Shown in pieces: positions 36,608 to 46,586 of a DNA stretch of 64,000 nucleotides (position 1 is the stretch's first letter; each line of letters opens with the position of its first letter). The notes under the pieces were generated by a model. It did no database searches, was not told where the DNA came from, and saw nothing but the letters and a program-made list of their open reading frames with translations. This stretch comes from Streptomyces sp. AM 2-1-1 (GTDB taxonomy: Bacteria; Actinomycetota; Actinomycetes; Streptomycetales; Streptomycetaceae): positions 6,838,501 through 6,902,500 of the forward strand of contig NZ_CP119147.1 of assembly GCF_029167645.1 (NCBI RefSeq), given 5' to 3'. The position numbers and the translations under genes were made by a program.

Positions 36608-38851
36608 TCACAGCTCGTGGCCGAGCGCCGCACCGAGCCGCCGCACCAGATCGTGAGCGGCGTCCGGGATGACGGTGCCGGGCGGGAAGACCGCCGCCGC
36701 ACCCGCCCCGTGCAGCGCCTCGACGTCCTGCGGCGGGATCACCCCGCCCACCACGATCATGATGTCCTCGCGCCCCTCGGCCGCCAGCTCCTCCCGCAAC
36801 GCCGGGACGAGCGTGAGGTGACCGGCGGCCAGCGACGAGACGCCCACGATGTGCACGTCCGCCTCGACCGCCTGCCGCGCCACCTCGGCGGGCGTCTGGA
36901 ACAGCGGGCCGACGTCCACGTCGAAGCCCAGGTCGGCGAAGGCCGAGGCGATCACCTTCTGACCACGGTCGTGGCCGTCCTGGCCCATCTTCGCCACCAG
37001 GATGCGCGGACGGCGGCCCTCCGCCTCTTCGAAGGCGTCGACCAGTGCGCGGGTGCGGTCCACCGACGGGGACTCTCCTGCCTCTTTGCGGTACACCCCG
37101 GAGATCGTACGGATCTGCCCGGCGTGCCGGCCGTACACCTTCTCCAGCGCGTCCGAGATCTCGCCCACGGTGGCCATGGCACGGGCCGCGTCCACCGCCA
37201 GCGCCAGCAGATTGCCCTCCAGGTCGGGGCCGGGGGAGCGGCCGGCGGCCTCGGTCAGCGCGCGCAGCGCCCCCTGGCACGCGGTCTCGTCCCGGTCCTC
37301 CCGCAGCCGCCGCAGCTTTTCGATCTGCTGGGTGCGCACGGAGGAGTTGTCGACCGAGCGGACGTCGATCCTCTCGTCCGTCTCCACGCGGTACTTGTTG
37401 ACGCCGATGACGGGCTGGCGGCCCGAGTCGATGCGGGCCTGGGTCCGGGCGGCGGCCTCCTCGATCCTCAGCTTGGGAATGCCTGCGTCGATGGCCTTCG
37501 CCATGCCCCCGGCCGCCTCCACCTCCTCGATGTGCTGCCAGGCCCGTCGCGCCAGGTCGTGGGTGAGCTTCTCCACGTACGCGCTGCCGCCCCACGGGTC
37601 GATGACCCGACCGGTCCCGGACTCCTGCTGGAGGAGGAGCTGTGTGTTGCGGGCGATGCGCGCCGAGAAGTCGGTGGGCAGCGCCAGCGCCTCGTCCAGC
37701 GCGTTGGTGTGCAGCGACTGCGTGTGTCCCTGGGTGGCGGCCATCGCCTCCACGCAGGTACGGGTGACGTTGTTGAAGACGTCCTGTGCGGTCAGCGACC
37801 ACCCCGAGGTCTGCGAATGGGTGCGCAGCGAGAGGGACTTGGGGTTCTTCGGCTCGAACTCCTTGACCAGCTTGGCCCAGAGCAGCCGGGCCGCCCGGAG
37901 CTTCGCGATCTCCATGAAGAAGTTCATGCCGATCGCCCAGAAGAACGACAGCCGTGGTGCGAACGCGTCCACGTCCAGACCGGCCTCGCGGCCGGCCCGC
38001 AGGTACTCCACCCCGTCCGCGAGGGTGTACGCCAGCTCCAGGTCGGCCGTCGCCCCGGCCTCCTGGATGTGGTAGCCGGAGATGGAGATGGAGTTGTAGC
38101 GCGGCATCCTGCGCGAGGTGTACGCGAAGATGTCCGAGATGATCCGCATGGAGGGGCCCGGCGGATAGATGTAGGTGTTGCGGACCATGAACTCCTTGAG
38201 GATGTCGTTCTGGATGGTCCCCGCCAGCTTCTCGGGCGGTACGCCCTGTTCCTCGGCGGCCACGATGTACAGCGCCAGTACGGGCAGCACCGCGCCGTTC
38301 ATCGTCATCGACACCGACATCCGGTCGAGCGGGATGCCGTCGAAGAGCCGGCGCATGTCGAGGATCGAGTCGATCGCCACGCCCGCCATGCCGACGTCAC
38401 CGCTCACCCGGGGGTGGTCGCTGTCGTACCCCCGGTGGGTGGGCAGGTCGAAGGCGACGGAGAGCCCTTTCTGACCGGCCGCCAGGTTGCGCCGGTAGAA
38501 CGCGTTGGACTCCTCGGCCGTGGAGAACCCGGCGTACTGACGGATCGTCCAGGGCTGGTTGACGTACATCGTCGGATAGGGGCCGCGCAGGTACGGGGCG
38601 ATACCCGGGAAGGTGTCGAGGAAGTCGACGCCCTCCAGGTCGCTCTCGGTGTAGAGCGGCTTGACGGTGATGCCTTCGGGGGTCTCCCACAGCAGGTCGT
38701 CGACCGAACTGCCGGTCGACTCCTTCACCGCCGCCCGCCACCGGTCTGCCGACGGCGCCGGGGGAGCCTCCCCGTCGAGCGGGAGGGTGGAGAAGTCCGG
38801 CACGGGACTCGCGGGGGCCCCGGTCGTGTCGGGGGTCTCGGGGTTCTGCAT
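36608..38851 (-). CDS. mutB: methylmalonyl-CoA mutase large (catalytic) subunit
   Basis: This 747-residue subunit interconverts (R)-methylmalonyl-CoA and succinyl-CoA with adenosylcobalamin. The TIM barrel fills residues about 45-560 ([32 protein letters not shown]). The C-terminal B12-binding domain carries the lower-ligand motif GQDGHDRG (DxHxxG) and GGVIPPQD. Its ATG overlaps the mutA stop (TGATG). In Streptomyces this reaction supplies methylmalonyl-CoA for polyketides or drains propionate. Its cofactor need links it to the corrinoid import and CbiZ locus at the start of the window. Confidence 0.97.
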   Translation of the reverse strand: MQNPETPDTTGAPASPVPDFSTLPLDGEAPPAPSADRWRAAVKESTGSSVDDLLWETPEGITVKPLYTESDLEGVDFLDTFPGIAPYLRGPYPTMYVNQPWTIRQYAGFSTAEESNAFYRRNLAAGQKGLSVAFDLPTHRGYDSDHPRVSGDVGMAGVAIDSILDMRRLFDGIPLDRMSVSMTMNGAVLPVLALYIVAAEEQGVPPEKLAGTIQNDILKEFMVRNTYIYPPGPSMRIISDIFAYTSRRMPRYNSISISGYHIQEAGATADLELAYTLADGVEYLRAGREAGLDVDAFAPRLSFFWAIGMNFFMEIAKLRAARLLWAKLVKEFEPKNPKSLSLRTHSQTSGWSLTAQDVFNNVTRTCVEAMAATQGHTQSLHTNALDEALALPTDFSARIARNTQLLLQQESGTGRVIDPWGGSAYVEKLTHDLARRAWQHIEEVEAAGGMAKAIDAGIPKLRIEEAAARTQARIDSGRQPVIGVNKYRVETDERIDVRSVDNSSVRTQQIEKLRRLREDRDETACQGALRALTEAAGRSPGPDLEGNLLALAVDAARAMATVGEISDALEKVYGRHAGQIRTISGVYRKEAGESPSVDRTRALVDAFEEAEGRRPRILVAKMGQDGHDRGQKVIASAFADLGFDVDVGPLFQTPAEVARQAVEADVHIVGVSSLAAGHLTLVPALREELAAEGREDIMIVVGGVIPPQDVEALHGAGAAAVFPPGTVIPDAAHDLVRRLGAALGHEL

Positions 38852-40710
38852 CACGCCACTCCCAGCCGGTCGAGTTCGAAGGAGAGCACGGTGACGGCGT
38901 CGCAGCCGGCGAAGACGTGACCGTCGACACCGTCCACCGTGCCGGGACGGCCGGCGACCAGCACCCGGCCGGCTCCGGCGGCCACGAGCGCCTCGGCCAC
39001 CTCGGCCGCCTCCTGCTCGTAGACCGCGTCCGAGGAACAGAGGCACGCGAGCCGGGCGCCGGACGCGGCGAAGGCGTCGGCGACCGTCACGGCGTCCACC
39101 GTGACCGGGCGGTGGACCGTCTCGATGCCGCCCGCCTGGAAGAGGTTCGCCGCGAAGGAGACCCGGGCGGTGTGCGTCGCGGCCGGGCCGAGAGCGGCCA
39201 GGAAGACCTTCGGGCGGGCGCCCGTCGCGGCCAGGTGGGCGTCCGACCGGCTGCGCAGCGCCTCGAAGGCCTCGTCGCGGCGGACCTTCGGCAGCCCGCC
39301 GGCCGGAGCCCGCGTGCCCGGTACCGGCTCGCGCTCCAGCGGCCGTTCGTCCAGATGGGGGAACTCGCTGACGCCCGTCACCGGTTCCTCGCGGCGCGCG
39401 AGGCCGCGGGAGCGCTTCTCCCAGGTGGCGGCGAGCCGCTCGGCGACCAGGCCCGAGGCGGTGGCGGCCTGCTGACCACCCGCCCGCTCGATCTCCTGGA
39501 AGAAGGCCCAGGCCGAGACCGCCAGCTCCTCGGTGAGCCGCTCCACGTACCAGGAGCCACCGGCGGGGTCGACGACCCGGGCCAGGTGGGACTCCTCCAT
39601 CAGGATGGTGGAGGTGTTCCGGGCGATCCGCCGGGCGAAGGCGTCGGAGAGCCCCAGTGCCTCGTCGAACGGAAGGACGGTCACCGCGTCGGCGCCGCCG
39701 ACGCCGGCACCCAGGCAGGCCAGCGTGGTGCGGAGCATGTTCACCCACGGGTCGCGCCGCGTCATCATCACCGACGAGGTCACCGCGTGCTGCCGCTGGG
39801 CACCCGCGCCGGGCGCGCCGCACGCCTGCGCGACACGCGCCCACAGCCGGCGGGCGGCCCGCAGCTTGGCGATCGTCAGGAACTGGTCGGCGGTCGCCGC
39901 GTAACGGAACTCCAGCTGGGCGCAGGCCGCTTCGACGGACACCCCGGCAGCGGTCAGCGCCCGCAGGTACGCCACGCCGGTGGCGAGCGAGAGGCCGAGT
40001 TCCTGAGCGGCCCCCCCACCGGCCTCGTGGTACGGCAGCGCGTCCACGCTCAGCGCCCGCAGCCCCGGGTACCGGGCCGCGCACCTCGCGGCCCAGTCGA
40101 CGGCGGTGGTGAGGTCGGGCGTGGCGCCCGTACGGGCGGACCGGCCCAGCGGATCGATGCCGAGGCCGCCGCGGACGGCTTCCGGGGCGACGCCCCGCTC
40201 CCCGTACAGCCGCACCAGCTCCGCCGCCGCGGCCCCCGCGTCGTCGCCGGCGTCGAGGACGAGCGGGGCGAGATCGAGGAGGACCCCGTCGAGCGCCCGC
40301 TCCAGCCCGGCGACCGGTACACCGCCCGGGCCGCCGACACCGAGCCACAGCGAGGTGACGCCGTTCTCCAGATCGGCGAGCAGGGCGTCGTTGAGCCGGG
40401 CCGGATCGGCGATCAGGTGGCGCTGCCGTACGTCCCAGCCCCCCGCCGCGTTCCCGGCGGGGCCGCCGCCCCTCGTGAAGGGCGCGAACCCGGGCAGGCC
40501 GGCCGGGGGCGCGCTGTCGCGGGAGGTGTACAGGGGACGGGTGGTGAGCCCGTCCTCCAGCGTCGTGGACAGGGCTTCCAGAGCGGCCTCACCCGTGACG
40601 TCCTTGCCCGACTTCCGCAGCACGCCCTCGACGAGGGTCTGCCACTGGCCGGGGGAGGCGTCAGCGAATTCGGCGGCCAGGGGGAGCCCATCAGCAGGCA
40701 GGACCGTCAT
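38851..40710 (-). CDS. mutA: methylmalonyl-CoA mutase small subunit
   Basis: This 619-residue partner of MutB has the same TIM-barrel/flavodoxin layout but a degenerate B12 domain without DxHxxG, as in the heterodimeric mutases. Barrel-type segments include [20 protein letters not shown] and '[18 protein letters not shown]'. It is the first gene of the operon and overlaps mutB. It has no catalytic activity of its own in characterised systems. Confidence 0.95.
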   Translation of the reverse strand: MTVLPADGLPLAAEFADASPGQWQTLVEGVLRKSGKDVTGEAALEALSTTLEDGLTTRPLYTSRDSAPPAGLPGFAPFTRGGGPAGNAAGGWDVRQRHLIADPARLNDALLADLENGVTSLWLGVGGPGGVPVAGLERALDGVLLDLAPLVLDAGDDAGAAAAELVRLYGERGVAPEAVRGGLGIDPLGRSARTGATPDLTTAVDWAARCAARYPGLRALSVDALPYHEAGGGAAQELGLSLATGVAYLRALTAAGVSVEAACAQLEFRYAATADQFLTIAKLRAARRLWARVAQACGAPGAGAQRQHAVTSSVMMTRRDPWVNMLRTTLACLGAGVGGADAVTVLPFDEALGLSDAFARRIARNTSTILMEESHLARVVDPAGGSWYVERLTEELAVSAWAFFQEIERAGGQQAATASGLVAERLAATWEKRSRGLARREEPVTGVSEFPHLDERPLEREPVPGTRAPAGGLPKVRRDEAFEALRSRSDAHLAATGARPKVFLAALGPAATHTARVSFAANLFQAGGIETVHRPVTVDAVTVADAFAASGARLACLCSSDAVYEQEAAEVAEALVAAGAGRVLVAGRPGTVDGVDGHVFAGCDAVTVLSFELDRLGVA

Positions 40711-41083
40711 GCCCAGATGCTAGGACAGTCCGGTGGAGCGCCAGCAGAGGGAGCCGATGTGACCTATCCCTCTCCGGTGCGCGTCCGTGTTCTCACGCAG
40801 CGTGTCGGGCCGGGTTCCCGGCGAGGACCGCTGTCCCGTGGCGGTGCGCGTCGGCGTGCCGGACCCGGATTTCCCGCCGAGGCGAACATGTCGGGAGAGC
40901 GCCCCGCATGGCGGCACGGACGGTCCCGGAGTGGCGGATCGTGTCGGACGGAGCCGAGGCGTCGGCTCCGTCCGCCGGCCGGTTCACGGCGGCGCCCATC
41001 GGCTCCGCCGCGGTGTTCCGCCCACCGGCACACCGGCACCTTCCGTTGTCGAATCATCTCCGCCGTGCGACGTTGATACGGGA
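40711..41083. other. divergent promoter region between mutA and the phosphatase gene
   Basis: A stretch of 373 bases with no credible gene. An A/T-richer patch (TTGTCGAATCATCTCC, 41046-41061, and GTTGATACGGGA, 41072-41083) precedes the phosphatase and may be its promoter. Confidence 0.4.
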
Positions 41084-41926
41084 ATGCGTAGAACGTCGGG
41101 AAAGAGGCAGCTCATCGTGCAGACCGCCCGGGCCGTCCCGGCCACCACCGTCGTCAATCTGCGGGATCTGGGCGGCATCGCCCTCGGCCGCGGCCAGCGG
41201 GTGCGGCAGGGGATCCTCCTGCGTGCGGGCCAGCTGAGCGAACTGGACCCGGAACACGACATGGCGGTCGCCGCGCTCGGTGTCCGTACCGTCGTCGACC
41301 TGCGCACCGCCGACGAGCGTCACTGGGCCCCCGACCGGCTGCCACCCCGAGCCAGGCTCTTCGTCGCCGACGTGCTGGGCGGCAATCCGGGAGTCGCCCC
41401 GGCCCGGCTCCGAGCCCTGCTCGCCGATCCGGCGGCGGCGGAAGCCGCCCTGGGCGGCGGAAGGGCCGAAGAGGTGTTCGCCCAGACCTACCGTCAGATG
41501 GTCCTCTCTCCGGGCGCGGCGGCCGCCTACCGCGCCTTCCTGGAGACGGCCGCGGACACGGCGGCCCGGCCGGTGCTCTTCCACTGCACGGCGGGGAAGG
41601 ACCGCACCGGGTGGGCCACCGCGGTCCTGCTGATGATCCTGGGCGCGTCCCGGGAGACCGTACGGGCCGAGTTCCTCGCGGTGAATCCCGCCGTACGCCT
41701 CGCCTTCGCCCCCTCCGTGCAGCGCTTCCTGGACGCGGGCGGCGACCCGGCGATCGCGTCCGCCGTCATCGAGGCGCGGCCGCGTTACCTCGAGGTGGCG
41801 CTGGACGCCATGGAGGAGCGCTGGGGAGGGCTCGACGGCTACGTACGCAGCGGGCTGAGGCTGCCGGAGCCGGTGGTGCTGCGTCTGCGCGAGGAGCTGA
41901 CCGCCCCCGTCGGCGTACCGGTGTAG
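41084..41926 (+). CDS. protein-tyrosine phosphatase (Tyr_phosphatase_3 type)
   Basis: This protein of up to 280 residues has the dual-specificity/lipid-phosphatase-like signature HCTAGKDRTG (Cys nucleophile, Arg in the P-loop) and a TVVNLRDLGGIALG N-terminal motif typical of this family. An alternative GTG at 41117 has a better ribosome site (AGAGG at 9 bases) and would shorten the N-terminus by 11 residues. The substrate may be phosphotyrosine or a phosphoinositide-like head group. Confidence 0.88.
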   Translation: MRRTSGKRQLIVQTARAVPATTVVNLRDLGGIALGRGQRVRQGILLRAGQLSELDPEHDMAVAALGVRTVVDLRTADERHWAPDRLPPRARLFVADVLGGNPGVAPARLRALLADPAAAEAALGGGRAEEVFAQTYRQMVLSPGAAAAYRAFLETAADTAARPVLFHCTAGKDRTGWATAVLLMILGASRETVRAEFLAVNPAVRLAFAPSVQRFLDAGGDPAIASAVIEARPRYLEVALDAMEERWGGLDGYVRSGLRLPEPVVLRLREELTAPVGVPV

Positions 41927-42003
41927 CAACGGGCCCGGGGCGTGGCCGGCCACAGGGCGCGACCGGACGCGTCGACGCCGGCCGTTCCCTCCGGCGCACG
42001 CGG

Positions 42004-42054
42004 GAGCGGCCGGGAGGCACGTGGACGAGGTGTCCGCGTGCCTCCCGGCCGCTC
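42004..42054. terminator. bidirectional terminator hairpin
   Basis: A perfect 18-bp stem (arms 42004-42021 and 42037-42054) with a 15-nt loop lies between the convergent phosphatase and the Thr/Arg-rich protein gene. Confidence 0.85.
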
Positions 42055-42074
42055 GTGGCGCGAGGCGCCGGAGG

Positions 42075-42917
42075 TCAGACCGCCAGCAGGCGGTCGGTGA
42101 GGTCGCGGTACTGCTGGAGCACGATCCTCAGCTGCTCCGTCCGCTCACCGGTCCGCTCGCCCTTGCCGTCCGTACCCTCCTCCGAGCGCAGCGCGGAGCT
42201 CCGCTCGGCGAGCGCCTTGACCAGGCTCTCGGTGACCGCGTCGAAGGTGGCTCCCGCCTCCCGGACCGCGCGCTGCGGGTCCTCGACGAAGTCGCTGACC
42301 GCGTGCCGCATCCGCTGCTCCAGCTCGTCGTGGCCGGCGCCCGCGAGCAGGGCCCCGTCACGGTCGTGCCCGGGCGTGGAGGTGGCGGAGGAGTCGCGGC
42401 GCGTTCCGGTACCGGCCGAACCGCTGCGGTCCGTGCCCCTCGTCGCGCCGACGGCGCCGGTACGGTCGGCGTTCGCCGTCGCCGAGCGGTCGTCGTGCGC
42501 CGAGTCGGTCCTGGCGTCCGTGGCCGTGCGGGTTCCGGTGTTCGTGCTCGTCGCCGTCGCCGTCGTCGTACGGTCCGTACGGTCGGCGCGGTCCGTACCG
42601 GGGTCACGGTCGGTACCGAGGTCACGGTCGGTACCGCGGGTGGGGCCGGCACTGGTCGTGGCGGTCTCCGGCACCGTGGTCTTCCGGCCGGTGGTCTCCC
42701 GCCCGGTCGTCTCGCGGACCGGGGCCTTCACCCCGTCGGCCGAAGCGGACCCGTCGGTCCCGGGGGTGTGTACCGGCTCGGGGCCGGCGGCGCTCTTCGG
42801 GCCCGTGGCCGTGGTGGAGCGCTCGGCGGCCGCCGCCGTGCGCGTCTCGTCGTCCGTGCGGCGGGCGTCTGCCGCCTCGTCGGTCCGCTCGCCGTTCGTG
42901 GAGGATCCAAAAGTCAT
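42075..42917 (-). CDS. Thr/Arg/Asp-rich low-complexity protein with C-terminal helical domain (280 aa)
   Basis: Residues 1-190 are disordered and repetitive (TTGRETTGRKTT, RGTDRDLGTDRDPGTDRADR). The last about 85 residues are helical and include DFVEDPQRAVREAGATFD. That block resembles RFVDAPEEAVAEAGDLL of the upstream membrane protein, so the two look like distant paralogues sharing one domain. The start overlaps the upstream stop (ATGA). Function unknown. Confidence 0.7.
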   Translation of the reverse strand: MTFGSSTNGERTDEAADARRTDDETRTAAAAERSTTATGPKSAAGPEPVHTPGTDGSASADGVKAPVRETTGRETTGRKTTVPETATTSAGPTRGTDRDLGTDRDPGTDRADRTDRTTTATATSTNTGTRTATDARTDSAHDDRSATANADRTGAVGATRGTDRSGSAGTGTRRDSSATSTPGHDRDGALLAGAGHDELEQRMRHAVSDFVEDPQRAVREAGATFDAVTESLVKALAERSSALRSEEGTDGKGERTGERTEQLRIVLQQYRDLTDRLLAV

Positions 42918-43510
42918 GACGTCACACTTCCCTTCGCGTGGTGCTGCTTGTCCGTACCGGTCCGGTTCTGGCCGGACGACGCCGTCGTCCGGTCGCCCAG
43001 CAGCTCGTCGAAGAGTGCGCGGGCCTCGACGAGGTCCTTGCGCAGTTCCTCGGTGCCGCCGGAGCTGTCGCGCGCCGTGTGCACCCGGCGGTAGGCGTCG
43101 ACGTGTGCGGGGTGGTGGACCGACAGGGCTTCCGCCCGGTCCTCCACGCTGCCCGACTCCGGGAAGCCGCGGTCCCGGGAAAGCCGGGTGAGCAGGTCAC
43201 CGGCTTCGGCGACCGCCTCCTCGGGAGCGTCGACGAACCGCTCCTGCACCCGGGTCCAGCGGGCGGTGTACTGCTCCCGGGCCTCGGCCGACAGCGGCTG
43301 AGCGCTGATCGAACCGTGCCGCTTCACGCGCTCCCCGAGCTCCTGCTCCGCGAGCTTGGTGTCGCCCTGGTGGCGTGCGAGGACCCGGTCGTACTCGGGT
43401 CCGAAGCGGCGCTTCAGACCCGCGCCGCCGGTCGCCCGTCCACGCAGGAGGAGATAACCGGCGATCGCAGCGAGGACGACGACGCCGACGATGATCAGTA
43501 CGGTCGTCAT
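42914..43510 (-). CDS. membrane-anchored protein with helical C-terminal domain (198 aa)
   Basis: An N-terminal transmembrane helix (VLIIVGVVVLAAIAGYLLL, residues 4-22) is followed by a soluble helical domain (FGPEYDRVLARHQGD, then ERFVDAPEEAVAEAG) and a polar tail. It is probably anchored with the domain in the cytoplasm. It forms a two-gene unit with the low-complexity protein whose C-terminus resembles its domain. Divergent from the DUF1992 gene. Function unknown. Confidence 0.8.
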   Translation of the reverse strand: MTTVLIIVGVVVLAAIAGYLLLRGRATGGAGLKRRFGPEYDRVLARHQGDTKLAEQELGERVKRHGSISAQPLSAEAREQYTARWTRVQERFVDAPEEAVAEAGDLLTRLSRDRGFPESGSVEDRAEALSVHHPAHVDAYRRVHTARDSSGGTEELRKDLVEARALFDELLGDRTTASSGQNRTGTDKQHHAKGSVTS

Positions 43511-43655
43511 GATCGCGGCTCCCGCCGTTCGCTGTCCGACACGCAGTTCTCTCGCACGGTGGTCAACTCCTCCCGGTCCGGGCGCCGGCCGGTTGATCCG
43601 GCCGAGCGGGGTGCGTGAACTCGTGTACCCCCGACCGGCGGTTCGAGACAGCACC

Positions 43656-43679
43656 GTTTCGACACGTGCGCTCGGTATC
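43656..43679 (+). promoter_or_regulatory. possible SigB-type stress promoter
   Basis: GTTT, 14 bases, then GGTATC matches the loose Streptomyces SigB-type pattern (GNNT, 14-16 bases, GGGTAY) with one deviation. It lies 41 bases before the DUF1992 start. A SigB/SigF-group sigma factor gene is in the same window. Confidence 0.35.
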
Positions 43680-43720
43680 GTGGAAAGGACGTGGACGGAG
43701 TACGGAAAGAGGTGTGTGCC

Positions 43721-44140
43721 GTGACCGAACGCAAGCCCCCGTCGGTCCCCTTCGAGTCCTGGGTGGACCGGCAGATCAACGAGGCCGAGCAGCGCGGTGA
43801 CTTCGCCTCCCTGCCCGGTTTCGGCAAACCGCTCCCCGGGCTGGAACGCGCCTACGACGAGGACTGGTGGATCAAGGACAAGATGCGGCGTGAGGGCCTG
43901 TCGGTCCTGCCGCCCGCGCTCGCCCTGCGCAAGGAGGTGGAGGACGTCCGCCGCGCGGTCGCCGGGGCGGTCTCCGAACGCCGGGTGCGGGAGCTCCTCG
44001 TGGCGGTCAACGAGAAGATCGACGAGGCCGTACGCATGCCACCGCCGGGCCCGCCGCTCACCGTCGGGCGGTTCGACGTCGAGCGGGCGGTCGAGGAGTG
44101 GCGCACGGCCCGGGCCGAAGAAGGGCGCCGGTCCGCCTGA
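43721..44140 (+). CDS. DUF1992 (DnaJC28-type) protein
   Basis: This 139-residue protein has the characteristic blocks ESWVDRQINEAEQRGDFASL, PGFGKPLPG and WWIKDKMRREGLSVLP, then a helical C-terminus. The GTG at 43721 sits behind AAAGAGG. The domain occurs in bacteria and in eukaryotic DNAJC28, but its activity is not defined. Cytoplasmic. Confidence 0.88.
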   Translation: MTERKPPSVPFESWVDRQINEAEQRGDFASLPGFGKPLPGLERAYDEDWWIKDKMRREGLSVLPPALALRKEVEDVRRAVAGAVSERRVRELLVAVNEKIDEAVRMPPPGPPLTVGRFDVERAVEEWRTARAEEGRRSA

Positions 44141-44274
44141 CGCGGACACGGTGGCGCCCCGGTCGCCGCGCCGCCGGTCGCGGCGGGCCACGCGGGGTAT
44201 CTCCGCCTTCCCCGGACTGCAGGACCGGAGCCCGCCGGCATCCACCGGACGACGGTCCGGGCGATACTCGCCCC

Positions 44275-44766
44275 ATGAACGCGAGCGGCGCCGACACCGG
44301 TGCGCCCCACATCAGAAGGGCTCTGGCCCGGGACGCCAAGCGTCTGACGCGCCTGGTCAGGACCTCGCGCGCGTACGAGGGCCACTGGGCGCCCATGGTC
44401 GAGGGGTACCGCGTGGGGCCCGACTACGTCGAGTCCCACCGGGTCTTCGTCGCGGTGGCCGGGACCGAAGGGCCGGTGCTCGGCTTCTACTCCCTCGTAC
44501 TCGATCCGGGTGGACGCCGCGGCCTCGGTGAGCTGGACCTCATGTTCGTCTCCGACACCGCCCAGGGCCACGGGGTGGGCCGGCGGCTGGTCGAGCACCT
44601 GCGGGAGGAGGCCGCCCGGGCCGGCCTCGACGCCGTACGGGTGGTCGCCCACCCGCCTGCCGAGGGCTTCTACCGCCGCGTCGGCGCCGAACGCACCGGT
44701 ACGGTCGCCGCCACGCCCCCGTACGTCATGTGGGACCGGCCCGAACTGATGCTCCCCATCGTCTGA
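44275..44766 (+). CDS. GNAT-family N-acetyltransferase
   Basis: This 163-residue single-domain acetyltransferase has motif A DLMFVSDTAQGHGVGRRLVE (acetyl-CoA pyrophosphate loop GHGVGR) and a late PAEGFYRRVGAE motif B. It starts at ATG 44275. Acceptor unknown. It is the last intact gene before the interrupted ABC transporter and the accessory island. Confidence 0.9.
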   Translation: MNASGADTGAPHIRRALARDAKRLTRLVRTSRAYEGHWAPMVEGYRVGPDYVESHRVFVAVAGTEGPVLGFYSLVLDPGGRRGLGELDLMFVSDTAQGHGVGRRLVEHLREEAARAGLDAVRVVAHPPAEGFYRRVGAERTGTVAATPPYVMWDRPELMLPIV

Positions 44767-44802
44767 GCCGCCTCCGCCCGGGAAGTGGTCCCGGGGTGGC
44801 CC

Positions 44803-45214
44803 ATGAAGCGTCCAACGGCCCGTCGGCCCGCACGTGACCGCGAATCCGCACCACCGGACGGAGTGTCCGCGTCGGAGGAGTCGCTCTTCGGCGGACCGCT
44901 CCGCTACGACATGGGGTTCAGCGAGCACGACGACGCGTTCCTCCGGCTCGGTCGGCCGGGGAGTGGTCCAGGCTGTCGCCCTGGTCGCCGTCAACGCCGT
45001 TCTCGCCCGTCTGCTGGAGAGCGGTGACACCGCCGACCGGCTCCGCGCCGCCGCACCCGCGCTCGGGGTGGTGGCCCTCGCCGCGCTGGCCGGAGCGCTG
45101 TTGCGGGCCGCTTCCACCGCCGGGACGGGACGCCTCGAACCGAAGGTCGAGCGCGTCGCCACCGAGCGCTATCTCGCCCGCACCGCCGAGGTGGAGCTGG
45201 AGGCGGCCCCTACA
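44803..45214 (+). pseudogene. ABC exporter, N-terminal remnant (interrupted gene)
   Basis: The + strand reads as the start of a fused ABC exporter: SEESLFGGPLRYDMGFSEHD in one frame to about 44955, then, after a frame change with an apparent internal deletion, VVQAVALVAVNAVLARLL and PKVERVATERYLARTAEVEL. The homology stops abruptly at about 45214. The missing ATPase end of such a protein appears at 63503-63856 in the same orientation, 18 kb away. The gene is therefore interpreted as broken by the accessory island. Confidence 0.75.
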
Positions 45215-45420
45215 ACCCCGAGGGTGGCGCCGGGGCGCAGGGCAAAGCCGGGTTCGAGACGTGGTGCGCTGTCAAGGACCTCACGGTTACGGTCGTCGGG
45301 TCACCGTCCGGCTCGCGGAGAGAAGGTCCACGAGCGGGTGAACCTCCGCCCGGTCAAGGACGGGCGTACGAACCGTTGAGCAAGGTGCCCTGTACGGCAG
45401 GGAGAGTGAGGGCGCATGAA
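45215..45420. other. left edge of the accessory island
   Basis: Just past the ABC remnant the + strand shows a short coding-like segment (GKAGFETWCAVKDLTVTV in one frame, HERVNLRPVKDGRTNR in another). This is a decayed fragment of an unrecognised gene. No integrase, tRNA or clear direct repeat was found here. Confidence 0.3.
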
Positions 45421-46008
45421 TCAGGCCGGGATCGGAGGGCCTTCCAGTTTCCTGGGTCCGCGAGACAGCCCACGAGGCCGCCGTTCGCTCAGCTCTGCGA
45501 GGTGGCCGGGACGCGGGAGATCAAGCCCCGCCCACCACCGGCGCCCGCTCGGCGCGGTCTCCATACCGATATCGCGAATCCCGAGTGCTGCCAGGGCACG
45601 CATGTGTTCGGCGTCCCGGAGCGCCTGACCGTCGTCGCTCGGCAGCATGTTCTGCCGGTGGCTGAGCGCCAGGAGCATCACCCGGTCGTGGTCTTCGTCG
45701 TCGGCCAGGTGCAGCGAGACGCGCCGACCGCCGTCCCGCGCCGCCGAGCGCAGCAGGAGCTCGACGGCATGCTGGACCTGGTCATCCTTCGGCCGGTAGC
45801 CCCATTGGTGCAGTGCCGCGGCGACCTCCCGGCCCACGCGGGCGGCGGCGCCAGGGCTCGGGGTGACAGCCCAGTTCCGTACGGACCGCCCGCGGATCGT
45901 GACCGGAGCGGGCACAGGGGCAGTCTGCAGGTCCGGCGGTGGAGGCTGGAGGGGCCGCTTGGGCGGCGGCAGAGTCTTCGGCGGGTAGTCGGGACGGTGT
46001 GGTGACAC
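45421..46008 (-). CDS. degenerate histidine-kinase-like ATP-binding regulator (195 aa)
   Basis: The protein has a Pro-rich N-terminus, then a region resembling the numerous Streptomyces anti-sigma/ATP-binding regulators (VRNWAVTPSPGAAARVGREV, HAVELLLRSAARDGGRR). Glycine-rich ATP-lid motifs are not obvious, so ATP binding is doubtful. GTG at 46008 follows GGGAGG at ideal spacing. It is the first gene inside the island. Confidence 0.6.
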   Translation of the reverse strand: MSPHRPDYPPKTLPPPKRPLQPPPPDLQTAPVPAPVTIRGRSVRNWAVTPSPGAAARVGREVAAALHQWGYRPKDDQVQHAVELLLRSAARDGGRRVSLHLADDEDHDRVMLLALSHRQNMLPSDDGQALRDAEHMRALAALGIRDIGMETAPSGRRWWAGLDLPRPGHLAELSERRPRGLSRGPRKLEGPPIPA

Positions 46009-46586
46009 AGCAGCCTCCCGGCGAGTACGGAGGCACCAATCGTAGGGCGGCCATCCCGGGCCAGGGCCTGCTTTGGCCAACTCGGGCGGCCCGGGCCCGG
46101 CTTGCACCAGGATGCCTGGCCACCATTCGTGAGGGCCTTTCTCCACGCACGGGTGCGCCCCTGGAGCGCGGGGAAGGGTTGGTGGTGGTCAGGGCCTGCT
46201 GCGGGCCCACCGCGTAGACGGCCGACCGGCCGGAACGCGGGGAGGAGGTATTCGTTGATCCCGGTTCCCTTCACACGGGACCATCGCCGGGTGAACGTCT
46301 CGCCCTCAATGGCGTGGGGGCCGCAGAAAGGGCTGGAGAGCCTGCCGTGTTCGTCGAGGAGGTGGACGCGGGCGCTGAGGGTCCAGTGCACTCGGCGCCA
46401 GTTGCGGAGCCGCGCGGGCGCCGTGCCCGACGAGCTCGGCGGCGGGGGAGCGGTGAAGTGGACCACCCGGACACCACGGAGCGCGCCGAGGCGGGCCCGC
46501 CACGAGGCGGTATTGGGCCAGCTCCTCGCCTCGGCCGCGCTGGCAGGCGCGGCGGACCCTCTACGAAACCCGGGGGCTCGACAGTG
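46009..46586. other. gene-poor interval with a possible minus-strand ORF start
   Basis: On the minus strand, an ORF beginning at 46466 (MVHFTAPPPPSSSGTAPARL, then RVHWTLSARVHLLDEHGRLS) has coding character for about 80 codons. It then runs out of frame over the neighbouring regulator. It may be a truncated gene or the decayed 5' part of one. No family is recognised. Confidence 0.3.

Noticed and set aside
33761..38920. Very long open frame on the + strand across rho, MFS and the mutase operon
   Set aside because: It is antisense to genes with complete domain motifs on the minus strand, and its translation is Arg/Gly/His-rich low complexity. It is a GC-driven mirror frame.
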